Part shown: positions 1 to 10,813 of the stretch, in pieces
Layout: each line of letters opens with the position of its first letter
Numbering within the stretch: position 1 is the stretch's first letter
Origin: an uncultured Pelagibacteraceae bacterium
Lineage (GTDB): Bacteria; Pseudomonadota; Alphaproteobacteria; Pelagibacterales; Pelagibacteraceae
Length of the DNA stretch: 64,000 nt
Direction of reading: 5' to 3'
Assembly: GCA_902515985.1 (NCBI GenBank)
Contig: CABXWY010000004.1
Location: 1 to 64,000 of the forward strand
Program-made: the position numbers and the translations under genes
The notes under the pieces: generated by a model
The model's database searches: none
Told to the model about the DNA's origin: nothing
What the model saw: the letters and a program-made list of their open reading frames with translations, nothing else

Positions 1-1
1 G

Positions 2-76
2 AATGAAGCAATTTTTGATAAATTACTTTTGTTTTTACTTTTAGTAATTTTTTTTTTTTTAGCCATTTTTATATAA
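2..76 (+). CDS. Possible C-terminal end of a membrane protein truncated by the window edge (NEAIFDKLLLFLLLVIFFFLAIFI*)
   Basis: Open frame from the left edge to TAA at 74-76; hydrophobic tail; no other evidence. Confidence 0.25.
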   Translation, partial: NEAIFDKLLLFLLLVIFFFLAIFI

Positions 77-180
77 ATCTATTTCAACAAAAAAAATTAA
101 AAGAGACAAGTGGAAGATTAATTTTTTTAATTAAATTATTGTTAAACACAACTTGAAGTAGGTATATTTATATTAATATT

Positions 181-1524
181 TTATTCTTTAGCTATCTTCT
201 CTTCTTTTTTTTTTATAACAACACCTTTTCTTTTTAACATTTTCTGCACGGTCTCAGAGTAAGGCTCATCAATATGCTCTGTAACAGGGCTAAGCTCTAA
301 TCCCAAAGGTGTAATAGTTTGCGGTATTGGAGTAAATTGTGAATCTGGATTATCTACAACTGCTCTAACCTTCATTCTATAAATTCCAAAAATTCCAATA
401 CATGAATGAAATAAAATCAAATAAATAAAAAAACCATTTGCACCTACAAAATCCATAAAAAAAGAACATAAGAATGGCCCCATCATTGCACCTAAGCCAA
501 AAGCAAATTGCAAACCTGCTCCAGCTGCAACAAATTTTTCTTTTGGAATAAAATCGTTTGTATGTGCAAAGATTAATGCAAACATTGGAAGACTACAAAA
601 TGAAAATAACATCACAAAAATATAAAACCAAAATTTTGATGTTGCTAATCCATCGGGCATATACATTTGCGATGATGCAAATATTGCGCAAATAGCAAAA
701 AAAGATGAGGCAAATGTACAATAAATTATTACCAATCTTCTATCTAAAGCATCAGATAATTTCCCAATAGGCCACTGTGAAATTGCACCAGAAATTGCAA
801 CTAAAAACGTAACTATTGATATTTCAAAAATACTAAAATTCATTGATGCTGCATAAACTGCAAGCATAGCAAAAAGCGCTGAATGTGTTGATCCACACAG
901 CAATGAGCTCACCATGCCAAAAGGGGAGGTGTCATATAATTCCTTTAGCTTCATACCAAGAATTTTTTTGAATGTTGGTGGCTTTCTTTTTGTGAGCAAT
1001 ATAGGTATGAGAGAAAGCGACATTATTAAAGATACTAAAATAAATGGTTGAAAGTTTTCTGGTTTACTAAAATTTATAAAAAACATACCAAAAGCCATAG
1101 ATCCATATAAAACGATCATATAAATAGAAAGAACACTACCTCTATTTTTATTACTAGATCTATCGTTTAACCAGCTCTCCGCAACAGTATATAAAGAAAC
1201 CATACTGAACCCAGTAATTATTCTTAAAATAAACCAAGTAAAAGGGTTTACAATTATTGAATGCAAAAGTATTACAACTGATGCAACAGATGCAAAAGCA
1301 GCAAAAACTCTAATATGTCCAACTCTAGAAACTAAAGTAGATATAGTTTTAGCACCGATAAAATATCCAATAAAATATCCAGAAAGCATAAAACCAGTTG
1401 ATACTAATCCAAAATCTTCCTTGACGGCTCTAATACCTAAAAGAGAGCCCTGATAACCATGTGCAAGCATGATTAGACCCATTCCCAAAAATAGAGCCCA
1501 TGAGTTATTTAAAATCTTATTCAT
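181..1524 (-). CDS. MFS transporter, YcaD-like
   Basis: 447 aa, about 12 hydrophobic segments, MFS-like motifs (GYFIGYFIGAKTISTLVSRVGHIRVF; QWPIGKLSDALDRR). Confidence 0.85.
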   Translation of the reverse strand: MNKILNNSWALFLGMGLIMLAHGYQGSLLGIRAVKEDFGLVSTGFMLSGYFIGYFIGAKTISTLVSRVGHIRVFAAFASVASVVILLHSIIVNPFTWFILRIITGFSMVSLYTVAESWLNDRSSNKNRGSVLSIYMIVLYGSMAFGMFFINFSKPENFQPFILVSLIMSLSLIPILLTKRKPPTFKKILGMKLKELYDTSPFGMVSSLLCGSTHSALFAMLAVYAASMNFSIFEISIVTFLVAISGAISQWPIGKLSDALDRRLVIIYCTFASSFFAICAIFASSQMYMPDGLATSKFWFYIFVMLFSFCSLPMFALIFAHTNDFIPKEKFVAAGAGLQFAFGLGAMMGPFLCSFFMDFVGANGFFIYLILFHSCIGIFGIYRMKVRAVVDNPDSQFTPIPQTITPLGLELSPVTEHIDEPYSETVQKMLKRKGVVIKKKEEKIAKE

Positions 1525-1574
1525 TTCTGCGTGAGTAGTCTTTTTATTTAAAAAAGCAAGTAGTTAATTTTAAT

Positions 1575-2435
1575 TTATGTTTTTTTTATGGCTAAAAAAG
1601 AATGTAATCCAATTGTAACTATTATGACTGCACCTCCTAGTATTGTCTCAAAACTAGGTTTTTCACTTATTACTATCCAAACCCATATTGGACCAACTAT
1701 TACTTCTAACAAGAAAAATAAATTTACTTCAGCTGCTGTGATAAATCTTGGTGCAATAGTGACTAGTACAAAAGGTATAGCAACACACATTATACACATT
1801 AATGGGACTATTATAATATCGGTGTTTATAAGACTAAAATTTTTTACAAATATAAATGCGAAAGCTGCAGTACCAAGTTTACCAATTACAGCTGCTGGAA
1901 CTAAATCTCTATCTTTCGCATATCTCGCGAGATTAGCGTTTATTGCAAGTCCAAGTGCAGTAATAAAACCAAATATATCACCAATAATATTTCCTAATTT
2001 TACCGAGTCATAAAATATATAAGTTACTGATAAGAATGTAATTATAATCGCAAACCAAGTTTTCTTATCAGGTATTTCTTTTAAAAAAAAAGCCCCAAGG
2101 AAGGCAGATAGCATCGGTGCCATAGCTACCATTATAAGTGTATTAGCAACATTTGTGTTTTGAATTGAAATTATAAATGTTACATTGCAAACAGAAAAAC
2201 TTATTGCATAAAAAATACCTGTATAACCTATGTTTAACAGAGCTTTAAAAAAATTTGATTTATAAAATAAAATAAGACCTAAGAGGACTGCAATAAAAGG
2301 AATAAAGCCTCTATAAAATAATAAACCCCATGTTTCAATATTGCTAAGTCTTATCAAAAGGGAGTCGGGGGTGATGAATAAAACCCCAATAAATGCTAAT
2401 AAAGAGCCTTTTTTTTGATCAGATAGATTTCTCAT
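1575..2435 (-). CDS. DMT superfamily transporter, EamA family
   Basis: 286 aa, about 10 TM segments, EamA-type repeats. Confidence 0.85.
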   Translation of the reverse strand: MRNLSDQKKGSLLAFIGVLFITPDSLLIRLSNIETWGLLFYRGFIPFIAVLLGLILFYKSNFFKALLNIGYTGIFYAISFSVCNVTFIISIQNTNVANTLIMVAMAPMLSAFLGAFFLKEIPDKKTWFAIIITFLSVTYIFYDSVKLGNIIGDIFGFITALGLAINANLARYAKDRDLVPAAVIGKLGTAAFAFIFVKNFSLINTDIIIVPLMCIMCVAIPFVLVTIAPRFITAAEVNLFFLLEVIVGPIWVWIVISEKPSFETILGGAVIIVTIGLHSFLAIKKT

Positions 2436-4368
2436 GAATATACTTCTCTACTTGATCTATTGATTTAAGTTTTTCTGAACAGGTTTGATTTTTGCAAATT
2501 AAAATAAAGCTTTTCTCACTATCTTTATAAATAAACGTTCCTTTTTCGAAATATTTTTTAATTAATTTATTATGAATTTTCTCAAAATTTTTATCTTCAC
2601 CAAAAAAAGTAAATGTAATGTTATGATTACAAATATCTAAGACTTTTATATAACTAAACATTTGTGAGTACGCACTATTTATGGATGAATGGAAGGATTT
2701 CTTGAGTATATCAATTTTATTTTTCCATGAAATATCTTCTGTGATATTAAACAACTTATTACAAATTAATAAAAAAATACTATTTCCATTTGGTATATTG
2801 TTGTCTACCAGATCAATTGGTTCAACAAATAAGTCATTAGAATTTTTTGTATTTTTTTGTAAAACTTGATTTTCTTCATTAAAAAATAATCTCCAGGCTT
2901 CATTTAACAATTTACAACATTTATCTAATGATTTTTTATCTTTAGTAATCTCGTAAACACTTATTAATAGTAAACAATGATAAACATAATCTTCTAAGAA
3001 AACATCTATTTCTTTTCCGTTTTTATTATAACAATGAAATAAGTTATTTTTAAAAAGACTTTGAAGGTTATTAAAATAACTCATCCCTTTTTCAAAAATT
3101 TTTTTATCCTCTAAAACTATAGAAGATTGAAATATCGTATATATCCAATAGCTATTTAAATCTGTTTGAGTTTTATCATCAAAAAAAGGTTTAATTCTTT
3201 TGGATCTTTCATTTATAAGTTTATTTTCTAAGTTTTTTAAGTCAATCAATTCCTTATCATTTAAAGTAAATTGTGATTTTTCAATAAGAATATTAGATCC
3301 CTCGAAATTACCAGATTCTGATATTTCATACTTCTTTTTAAATAACTCGAGATTTTCACCTAGCAAGTTTTCAAAATCTTTATATTTCCAAATATAATAC
3401 TTTCCTTCTACACCTTCACTGTCTGCATCATATGCTGAACCTAACAAACCATCTTTGTTTTTAAATTCTTTATTGATAAAATTTATACTTTGTATAAGTT
3501 TTGACTTAAAATATTCATTTTCTGTATTCCCTACAAATGAATTTAAAAGTTTAATAAATAAAATATTGTCGTATAGCATCTTCTCAAAATGAGGAACTAT
3601 CCATTTGTCATCTACAGTATATCTTGATATTCCTCCACTCAACTGATCATAAATTCCTTTTGAACATATATTCTTTAGAAGCTTCTCAGTGACCTCGTAA
3701 AATTTTTTCTTTAGATTTTTTAAATAAAAATAAAATATTGTGTCGAATACATAAAATTGGGGAAACTTCGGTGCACCTTGAAATCCTCCATTTATATCAT
3801 CCATATATTGCAAAATTTTTTCAGCAAATGGTTCTAAGTCTTGGTTGAGAACAGCATTTTTAGAATTTATTTCATTAAAAACCATTCTCATTTGCTTGAC
3901 CTGTGCAATAATTTTTTCTCTATTCTCCGAGTAGACTTTAGAAACATTTTCTAAAACTTTTGTAAAACTCGGTCTCCCTTGCATTTCTTTTGGTGGAAAG
4001 TATGTTCCACCTGTAAACGGAACAGCATTTTCGTCCAAAAACATTGATAATGGCCAGCCACCTTGTGTCCCAGTAAGAATTCCTAAACTTCTTTGAAAAA
4101 TGAAATCTAAGTCAGGTCTTTCTTCTCTATCAACTTTAATATTAATGAATTTTTCATTTAATATTTTAGCTACAGCCTCGTCTTCAAAACTTTCATGAGC
4201 CATAACATGACACCAGTGACAACTTGCATATCCTACACTAAGAAATATTGGTTTTTTCTTATCTTTAGCTAATTTAAGTGTTTCCTTATTCCAGGGCATC
4301 CAATTTACTGGATTATTTTCGTGTTGTTTAAGATAAGGACTTTTCTCGTTTTTAAGTTGGTTAACCAA
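2419..4368 (-). CDS. Thioredoxin domain-containing protein, DUF255/YyaL (SPATA20-like) family
   Basis: N-terminal NPVNWMPW and SVGYASCHWCHVMAHESFED motifs; GGWPLSMFL. Confidence 0.92.
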   Translation of the reverse strand: MVNQLKNEKSPYLKQHENNPVNWMPWNKETLKLAKDKKKPIFLSVGYASCHWCHVMAHESFEDEAVAKILNEKFINIKVDREERPDLDFIFQRSLGILTGTQGGWPLSMFLDENAVPFTGGTYFPPKEMQGRPSFTKVLENVSKVYSENREKIIAQVKQMRMVFNEINSKNAVLNQDLEPFAEKILQYMDDINGGFQGAPKFPQFYVFDTIFYFYLKNLKKKFYEVTEKLLKNICSKGIYDQLSGGISRYTVDDKWIVPHFEKMLYDNILFIKLLNSFVGNTENEYFKSKLIQSINFINKEFKNKDGLLGSAYDADSEGVEGKYYIWKYKDFENLLGENLELFKKKYEISESGNFEGSNILIEKSQFTLNDKELIDLKNLENKLINERSKRIKPFFDDKTQTDLNSYWIYTIFQSSIVLEDKKIFEKGMSYFNNLQSLFKNNLFHCYNKNGKEIDVFLEDYVYHCLLLISVYEITKDKKSLDKCCKLLNEAWRLFFNEENQVLQKNTKNSNDLFVEPIDLVDNNIPNGNSIFLLICNKLFNITEDISWKNKIDILKKSFHSSINSAYSQMFSYIKVLDICNHNITFTFFGEDKNFEKIHNKLIKKYFEKGTFIYKDSEKSFILICKNQTCSEKLKSIDQVEKYIHEKSI

Positions 4369-4371
4369 AGT

Positions 4372-4935
4372 TTAATCCTGAGAATGACTATAAGGCTTTC
4401 TTGAAAAAATTCTTTTAACCATTGGTTCAAATTTGCTTAGTGGAAAAGACTCATAGTCTGGATCAAAAGAGGCTTGGTCATACTTTTCACAAAAATTTAC
4501 ACATGCATCATAATATTTATGATCTTTATATTTGTCTCTTTTGTTTCTATCTCCTCCAAAGTGATGAGCATAGTAATATGTTTGAAATTCACCATGCTTT
4601 TCAATTATCCAATGAGTTTTCTCTGAAACATAAGGTTTTAGTACTGATGCTGCATACTCTGAGTGGTTCATGGGTGCCAACTCATCCCCCATATCATGAA
4701 GCAAAGTGGCAACTATCATTTCTTCACTTTCCCCTGCTTTTAACGCTCTTGTAGCGCTTTGTAGAGAATGTTCTAATCTTGAAATTTTATATCCCTCTAG
4801 AGTATCAGTTAGTCCTGACATAAATTTTAAAATTCTTTTAGCAGTTTTGCTAGCATAATCTTTTTCATGCTTATCTAATAAAAGATAATCATCTTTTGTA
4901 CCTCTTTTCATCTCAGTAAAACTAACTTTTTTCAT
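4372..4935 (-). CDS. HD-domain protein resembling PhnZ-type mixed-valent diiron oxygenases
   Basis: RLEHSLQSA...LLHDMGDE...MNHSEYAASVL...IEKHGEFQ...KYDQASFD reproduces the PhnZ-like H..HD..H..H..D ligand order. Confidence 0.75.
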   Translation of the reverse strand: MKKVSFTEMKRGTKDDYLLLDKHEKDYASKTAKRILKFMSGLTDTLEGYKISRLEHSLQSATRALKAGESEEMIVATLLHDMGDELAPMNHSEYAASVLKPYVSEKTHWIIEKHGEFQTYYYAHHFGGDRNKRDKYKDHKYYDACVNFCEKYDQASFDPDYESFPLSKFEPMVKRIFSRKPYSHSQD

Positions 4936-6404
4936 TAGTTATTTGATTTTGAACTTAATAACGATAATTGCGTGACCTTATCCTCACCCAATTGATCAAT
5001 TATTTTTACTGGATAGTCGCCAGTAAAATAGTGATCAGTTAATTGTGGATAACTATTATTTCTTTCTTCAAATCCCATGGCATTATAAAGTCCTTTAATT
5101 GATAAAAATTTTAAGGATTTTGCAGAAATAATTTCTCTTATTTCATCTACGGATTTATTTGCAGCAAGTAGCTCTTTTTTTGTGGGCATATCGACTCCAT
5201 AAAAATCAGGATACTTTATTTCAGGGCTTGCTATTCTTAAATGTACTTCTTTAGCTCCTGCATCATAAAGCATTTTAACTATCTTTGATGAGGTTGTTCC
5301 TCTTACTAAAGAGTCATCTACCAAAATAATTTTTTTATTTTTTATAACTGAAGAGTTTGCATTTAATTTCAATTTAACACCCAAACTTCTTATTTTTTGA
5401 GATGGCTCAATAAATGTTCTTCCAACATAATGATTCCTTATTAAACCTAAATCGAAGTTCATTTTTCTCTCTTTAGAATACCCTAATCCTGCTGCATTAC
5501 CAGAATCAGGCACAGGAACAACAAGATCAGCCTCAATATCATCTTCCTTTGCTAGATGTACCCCAAAATTCTTACGATACTCATAAGCAGTTTTTCCATT
5601 TAAAATGCTATCCGGTCTTGAAAAATAAATATATTCAAAAACACATGGTCTAATTTTCCTTTGAGGAAAAGGTTTGATGCTATCAAGTTTACCATTTTCT
5701 ATAACAACAATTTCTCCATTCTCGATGTCCCTAACATATTTTGCACCGATTATATCTAAAGCACAGGTTTCTGAAGCCAGTACGTAAGAGTTTTTTAACT
5801 TTCCAATTACAAGAGGTCTTATGCCAAATGGGTCTCTAGCTCCTATTAAAATATTTTGTGTTAAAACAACTAGCGCATATCCTCCTTGAATTTGAAACAA
5901 AGCATCAATTACTCTATCTGCTGTTTTTGATCTTTTAGATCTCGCTATTAACTTAACAATTGTCTCAGTGTCAGATGTAGTGTAGAAAATTGAGCCTTCC
6001 TCTACCATTTTATCTCTTAGTTTTATAGCATTAGTAAGATTCCCATTATGTGCAACGCCTATACCTCCAGCGTTAGTATCTGCAAAGAAAGGCTGTATGT
6101 TTCTTAATGCTGTTCCGCCTGTAGTAGAATATCTATTATGACCTATAGCAAATTTACCTGGCAAAGTTTTAATTACTTTTTCTTTACTAAAATTATCACC
6201 AACTAAGCCAAAACGTTTTTCTGAGTGATATTTGTTACCGTCAAAAGATACAATTCCACATCCTTCTTGCCCTCGGTGTTGCAAAGCATGAAGTCCAAGT
6301 GCCGTGAGGGTCGATGCATCTGAACTATCGCTTATTCCAAAAACAGCACATTCCTCTTTTAATTTAGGATCATATATCCGAAACTTTTTCTTTGGCATCT
6401 TCAT
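4935..6404 (-). CDS. purF: Amidophosphoribosyltransferase
   Basis: ECAVFGI N-terminal Cys region, GHNRYSTTG, DDSLVRGTT PRPP loop; start likely at MKMPKKK, inside the ORF-track start at 6458. Confidence 0.95.
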   Translation of the reverse strand: MKMPKKKFRIYDPKLKEECAVFGISDSSDASTLTALGLHALQHRGQEGCGIVSFDGNKYHSEKRFGLVGDNFSKEKVIKTLPGKFAIGHNRYSTTGGTALRNIQPFFADTNAGGIGVAHNGNLTNAIKLRDKMVEEGSIFYTTSDTETIVKLIARSKRSKTADRVIDALFQIQGGYALVVLTQNILIGARDPFGIRPLVIGKLKNSYVLASETCALDIIGAKYVRDIENGEIVVIENGKLDSIKPFPQRKIRPCVFEYIYFSRPDSILNGKTAYEYRKNFGVHLAKEDDIEADLVVPVPDSGNAAGLGYSKERKMNFDLGLIRNHYVGRTFIEPSQKIRSLGVKLKLNANSSVIKNKKIILVDDSLVRGTTSSKIVKMLYDAGAKEVHLRIASPEIKYPDFYGVDMPTKKELLAANKSVDEIREIISAKSLKFLSIKGLYNAMGFEERNNSYPQLTDHYFTGDYPVKIIDQLGEDKVTQLSLLSSKSNN

Positions 6405-6912
6405 ATTCTTTTTTGCTTGGAAATTCTTTAATAAGATAATTACTACCTTTTTCAACATATGAAAAGGTAAATGATTTCCTATTATCTAATGGCCATTTAT
6501 CAGAATTATAAACAATATGGACTGTTGCAAATAGGCAAACTGAGACAATATAAGCTTTTATGAACCCAAAAAGAAAACCAAAAAAAGTATCTACTTTTCC
6601 CATACCAGTATAATTTACAGTTTTTCTTATACCTTTATTTATTAAAAGAATTAAAAAAATAATAATAACAAATAGTGATATTCCTAAAAAAATATCTAAA
6701 ATATATTCATTGTCTATAATATCTTTAACGTAAGGCTTTGCTTTTGGAAATAATATTAATGTTAAAATATAAGCTAATAGCCATTTTGCAGCTGATAAAA
6801 GACTGAGCACAAAACCCTTAATAGAGCATCTTATTAAATAAAAGAATGTGATTGTGATATATGCCAAATCGAAAATTGAAATTTGATAAAAAATATTTTT
6901 AAGAAACTCCAT
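6370..6912 (-). CDS. cvpA: CvpA family protein
   Basis: About 4 TM segments, CvpA-like sequence, adjacent to purF. Confidence 0.8.
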   Translation of the reverse strand: MEFLKNIFYQISIFDLAYITITFFYLIRCSIKGFVLSLLSAAKWLLAYILTLILFPKAKPYVKDIIDNEYILDIFLGISLFVIIIFLILLINKGIRKTVNYTGMGKVDTFFGFLFGFIKAYIVSVCLFATVHIVYNSDKWPLDNRKSFTFSYVEKGSNYLIKEFPSKKEYEDAKEKVSDI

Positions 6913-6920
6913 TAAATAAA

Positions 6921-9305
6921 TTATTTATTTTCAAACGGTTTTGTTACTAAAATCAGTGAAGGCAAAAGTGTTAGAACGGAAATCATAGCTAAAAGCATTG
7001 CTATTCCAGTAAATACTCCAAAATAAATTGTGGGAATAAAATTTGAAAATACAAGTATTGAAAAACCAAAAACAATGGTTATTGAGGTATTCAAAATTGC
7101 GACACCCACAGTCGAATGGCACAGTTTTATTGTTTTTTTATAGTCTTTAAGTTCAGTATACTCCTCTTTAAATCGATAAATATAGTGAATACTGTTATCT
7201 ACTGCTATACCAATAGTTATAGCTGCGATTGTAATAGTCATCATGTCTAGAGGAATTCCCAAAATACCAATTATGCCTAAAATAAAGAAAGCTGCAATAA
7301 AGTTTGGAACAACACCAAGAAAAGAAATTTTTAAATTTCTAAATAAAATTAAAAACATTGCAAATATTCCAATCATTACAAAACCAAGTGTTAAAATCTG
7401 TGACTTAAATAAACTTTGAAGTAAATTATTAAAAAGAATTAATACACCGGCCAATTTAAACTCTTCTTTTTTTAAATTTAGTTTATTTTGTAAATCAAAA
7501 TTTATTTGTTTAATTAAATCATTTCTTCTTAAATCAGGAAGCGAGTCCCTTACTCTCAAGCTTATTCTTGCTTCATTATCTTTGATGGAAATGTAGGGAT
7601 CTATTATCTCTTTTTTTATAGTATCAGGAATTTTAGTGTATAAAACACCCATTTCAAGGGTTCCCAATGGCTTATTGTTATTTAATTGGGTTGCAACTTC
7701 TATAATAGATGCAAAAGATAAAACTTTCCCTACAGCAGGAAGGCTATCAAGATAATCATGAACTTTATCTATTTTATCTATCTTATCCCTCGTAAACCAA
7801 TATTTCTCAACATTTTGATCTTCATCATCACCCCAGTCTTCAAAATCATCTTCCTCACTGTCGTTTGACTTTTGGTCATTGCCAAATTTTACTATTACAT
7901 CTAGTGGAGTTGTGCCACCAAGTTTATCATCGATTAACTTCATTCCTTTATAAATTTCAGTTTTTTTATTAAAATAATTAATAAAACTATTTTCTACTTC
8001 TAATTTTGAAATTCCATAAAAACTGAGTAATATTATTACTATTGTTGTTATAAAAATTATTTTTTTTTTATTTATTGCTACATCTCCCAAAAATGATGTC
8101 ACCCTAGATTCTTTTTGATCTTTTAGTTCAACATTTCTACCTGATACGAAACTTAATAATGTTGGTAAAAGAGTAAATGTAATTAAAAAGGATGTTATTA
8201 GACCCAGTGTCATCATCCAGCCAAAATCAATAATTGGTTTTATTTCACTAAATACCAGTGATAAAAATGCGCATATTGTGGTTAAAACTGTGTAAAGTAT
8301 TGGTAAAAACATTTTACCAGTTGTTCTTTTTAAAATTTCAAAAGTATTTGAATTTGGAAATTTTTTCCTTAGCTGGAGAAATCTTGTGCTCATGTGAATA
8401 TTCATTGCCATAGTTAAAATAAGCATGAGAGCAATAAAGTTCGAAGAGATTACTGTTACTTTCCAATTCAGCAAACCTAGCAAACCAGTCATGATTATAA
8501 CTGAAAAAAAACAGCTACTTATTGGTACAATTATCCAAACAACTTTTCTAAATACAAACCATAATGTTGCAATTATAAAAAGTAATACACCAACCCCAAA
8601 AACTACAATATCATTTTTAATAAATGTCATCATATCATCAGCAATCATTGGAATTCCTCCTAAAAAAATATTTGCACTTTGATTATAATTTTTAATAATT
8701 TCTCTTATCTCAATGATATTTTTGTGATTATTTTTTTTGAGTTTTTCTTTATAATTTTCTATCTCTTTTTTATTTTTTAACTCATTTAAAATCTTATCCT
8801 TCTTTAAATTAACAATGATACCGGTTGTTTTTCCATCCTCACTAATTACAAAGTTTCTAAAAACAGGACTATTTAAAATCTCTTGGAACCCTCTATCTTT
8901 ATCAACATTCTCATCTTTCAATGTCACAAAATTATTTAATCTATCTTTTAAGGGTTTATCTGAGTTACTTAATAATGGAACATCCAAAACAGTTATAACA
9001 CTGTGCACCCAGTCTAAACTTTGTAACTTAAATTTTAAACTAAGTAGATTATTTATTGAACTATTGTTTGTTAAAGGTTCTTTTGGAGTATAAGTTAAAA
9101 CTAAGAAATCCTTAGCACCATATCTCTCTGTTACTTCTCTCAGATATTGTAAATCAGGATCTCCTTCAATTAATAATGTATCTGAAGAGGCGTCGAGTTT
9201 GAATTCTTTTGTAAAATATCCAAAACTAATTAATGTTATTATTAGTAATAAAAATACAGACTTTGGATTACTTAGAATTATATTTTTATATAACTTTGAG
9301 AACAT
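6921..9305 (-). CDS. RND/MMPL superfamily transporter
   Basis: 794 aa, two SSD-like halves, GIAVDNSIHYIYRFKEE motif. Confidence 0.85.
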   Translation of the reverse strand: MFSKLYKNIILSNPKSVFLLLIITLISFGYFTKEFKLDASSDTLLIEGDPDLQYLREVTERYGAKDFLVLTYTPKEPLTNNSSINNLLSLKFKLQSLDWVHSVITVLDVPLLSNSDKPLKDRLNNFVTLKDENVDKDRGFQEILNSPVFRNFVISEDGKTTGIIVNLKKDKILNELKNKKEIENYKEKLKKNNHKNIIEIREIIKNYNQSANIFLGGIPMIADDMMTFIKNDIVVFGVGVLLFIIATLWFVFRKVVWIIVPISSCFFSVIIMTGLLGLLNWKVTVISSNFIALMLILTMAMNIHMSTRFLQLRKKFPNSNTFEILKRTTGKMFLPILYTVLTTICAFLSLVFSEIKPIIDFGWMMTLGLITSFLITFTLLPTLLSFVSGRNVELKDQKESRVTSFLGDVAINKKKIIFITTIVIILLSFYGISKLEVENSFINYFNKKTEIYKGMKLIDDKLGGTTPLDVIVKFGNDQKSNDSEEDDFEDWGDDEDQNVEKYWFTRDKIDKIDKVHDYLDSLPAVGKVLSFASIIEVATQLNNNKPLGTLEMGVLYTKIPDTIKKEIIDPYISIKDNEARISLRVRDSLPDLRRNDLIKQINFDLQNKLNLKKEEFKLAGVLILFNNLLQSLFKSQILTLGFVMIGIFAMFLILFRNLKISFLGVVPNFIAAFFILGIIGILGIPLDMMTITIAAITIGIAVDNSIHYIYRFKEEYTELKDYKKTIKLCHSTVGVAILNTSITIVFGFSILVFSNFIPTIYFGVFTGIAMLLAMISVLTLLPSLILVTKPFENK

Positions 9306-9328
9306 CTATAAGTTATATATAATTTAAT

Positions 9329-10744
9329 TTAACTATTTTGAGTATCTCTAAATTTGGTAAACATTGCCTCAAATTCTAAGGATACGCTGCCTGTAGGGCC
9401 ATGTCTCTGTTTACCAATCATAACTTCAGCTAGATTTGATACTTCATTCATTTTTGCTTGCCATTCCGCATGTTCTACTGTTGCTGGTCTAGGTTCTTTT
9501 CTCTCTAAATAATATGCCTCTCTATAAACAAACATTACAACGTCAGCGTCCTGTTCAATTGATCCAGATTCTCTTAGATCTGACAGCAAAGGTTTTTTAT
9601 CATCACGTTGTTCAACTGCTCTTGAAAGTTGAGATAACGCTAAAACAGGTACTGCGAGTTCTTTAGCCAAGGCTTTTAATCCTTGAGTAATTTCTGATAT
9701 TTCTTGAACACGCCCATCCTTATTATTTACAGCTCTCATTAACTGGATGTAATCAACAACAATCAAGTCTAATCCATATATTCTTTTAATCCGTCTTGCT
9801 CTATTACTAAGAGCGGCAATAGTTATGGCTGGTGTCTCATCAATAAATAATGGTAACTCTGAAATATTTTTTGAGGTTTCAATAAATTTATCAAATTGTT
9901 CCTCAGAAATTTTTCCTCTCCTTATGTCATTGGATTTAATTCTAGATTGTTCAGCTAAAATCCTAGTTGACAACTGCTCAGAGGACATTTCTAAAGAGAA
10001 AAACGCTACAGTTGACTTCTTCTTTCTTTCTTGAAGTTTGCTAGCTGCATTAAAAGCTATATTTGTAGCAAGTGCGGTTTTACCCATTGAAGGTCTTCCT
10101 GCTATTATTACTAAATCAGATTGATGAAGCCCACCAAGTCTATCATCCAGATCTCTTAATCCCGTTGGAACACCAACGATACCTTCTTCATTTTTATATG
10201 CATTTGATGCCATCTCTATAGTTAATTTCATTGCCTCATCAAATTTAATTATAGATGAATTAAACGAACCTTTTTCTGCTAAATCAAATAATAATTTTTC
10301 AGAATTTTCTATAATTGATTGACCGCTAATATTTAAATCATTCAATTTAGCTACATCGATTGTAGTCTCAGATATTTTAATCAATTCTCGCCTCACAAAC
10401 ATGTCGTAAATTATTTTTGAATATTCTATAGCCTGCCTAGCAGATGAAGAAAACTTAGTAATTTTTACTAAATAATCAGGAACATTTATTTCATCTTTCT
10501 CATTTTCAAAATAGTTCTTTAATGTAATTGGATTTGCCAACATTCCTTTAAAAATTAAATTTTCTATTGCTGAAAAAATTTTTTGGTGCATTGGATCGTA
10601 GAAATTTTTGCTAGAGATGATTGTATTAACTTCATCAAATATTTCATTTGTGAGTAATATAGAACCAATAACTGACCTTTCTGCTTCTATGTTATTAGGA
10701 AGTTCTTTAAAATTATTTTCAATTACTGAAAAGTTTTTTTCCAT
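9329..10744 (-). CDS. dnaB: Replicative DNA helicase DnaB
   Basis: Walker A GRPSMGKTALATN, VDYIQLM, DLRESGSIEQDADVV. Confidence 0.97.
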   Translation of the reverse strand: MEKNFSVIENNFKELPNNIEAERSVIGSILLTNEIFDEVNTIISSKNFYDPMHQKIFSAIENLIFKGMLANPITLKNYFENEKDEINVPDYLVKITKFSSSARQAIEYSKIIYDMFVRRELIKISETTIDVAKLNDLNISGQSIIENSEKLLFDLAEKGSFNSSIIKFDEAMKLTIEMASNAYKNEEGIVGVPTGLRDLDDRLGGLHQSDLVIIAGRPSMGKTALATNIAFNAASKLQERKKKSTVAFFSLEMSSEQLSTRILAEQSRIKSNDIRRGKISEEQFDKFIETSKNISELPLFIDETPAITIAALSNRARRIKRIYGLDLIVVDYIQLMRAVNNKDGRVQEISEITQGLKALAKELAVPVLALSQLSRAVEQRDDKKPLLSDLRESGSIEQDADVVMFVYREAYYLERKEPRPATVEHAEWQAKMNEVSNLAEVMIGKQRHGPTGSVSLEFEAMFTKFRDTQNS

Positions 10745-10813
10745 ATAGATCCAATATAATTCTTTAAAAAAAAATAAATATCAAAAAGATATTATGGGGA
10801 TAATAATGTATAA

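Noticed and set aside
1588-2013. 141-aa plus-strand ORF inside the EamA gene
   Set aside because: Antisense to a clear transporter; low-complexity composition typical of spurious ORFs
4422-4754. 110-aa plus-strand ORF opposite the HD-domain gene
   Set aside because: Antisense shadow of a protein with conserved motifs
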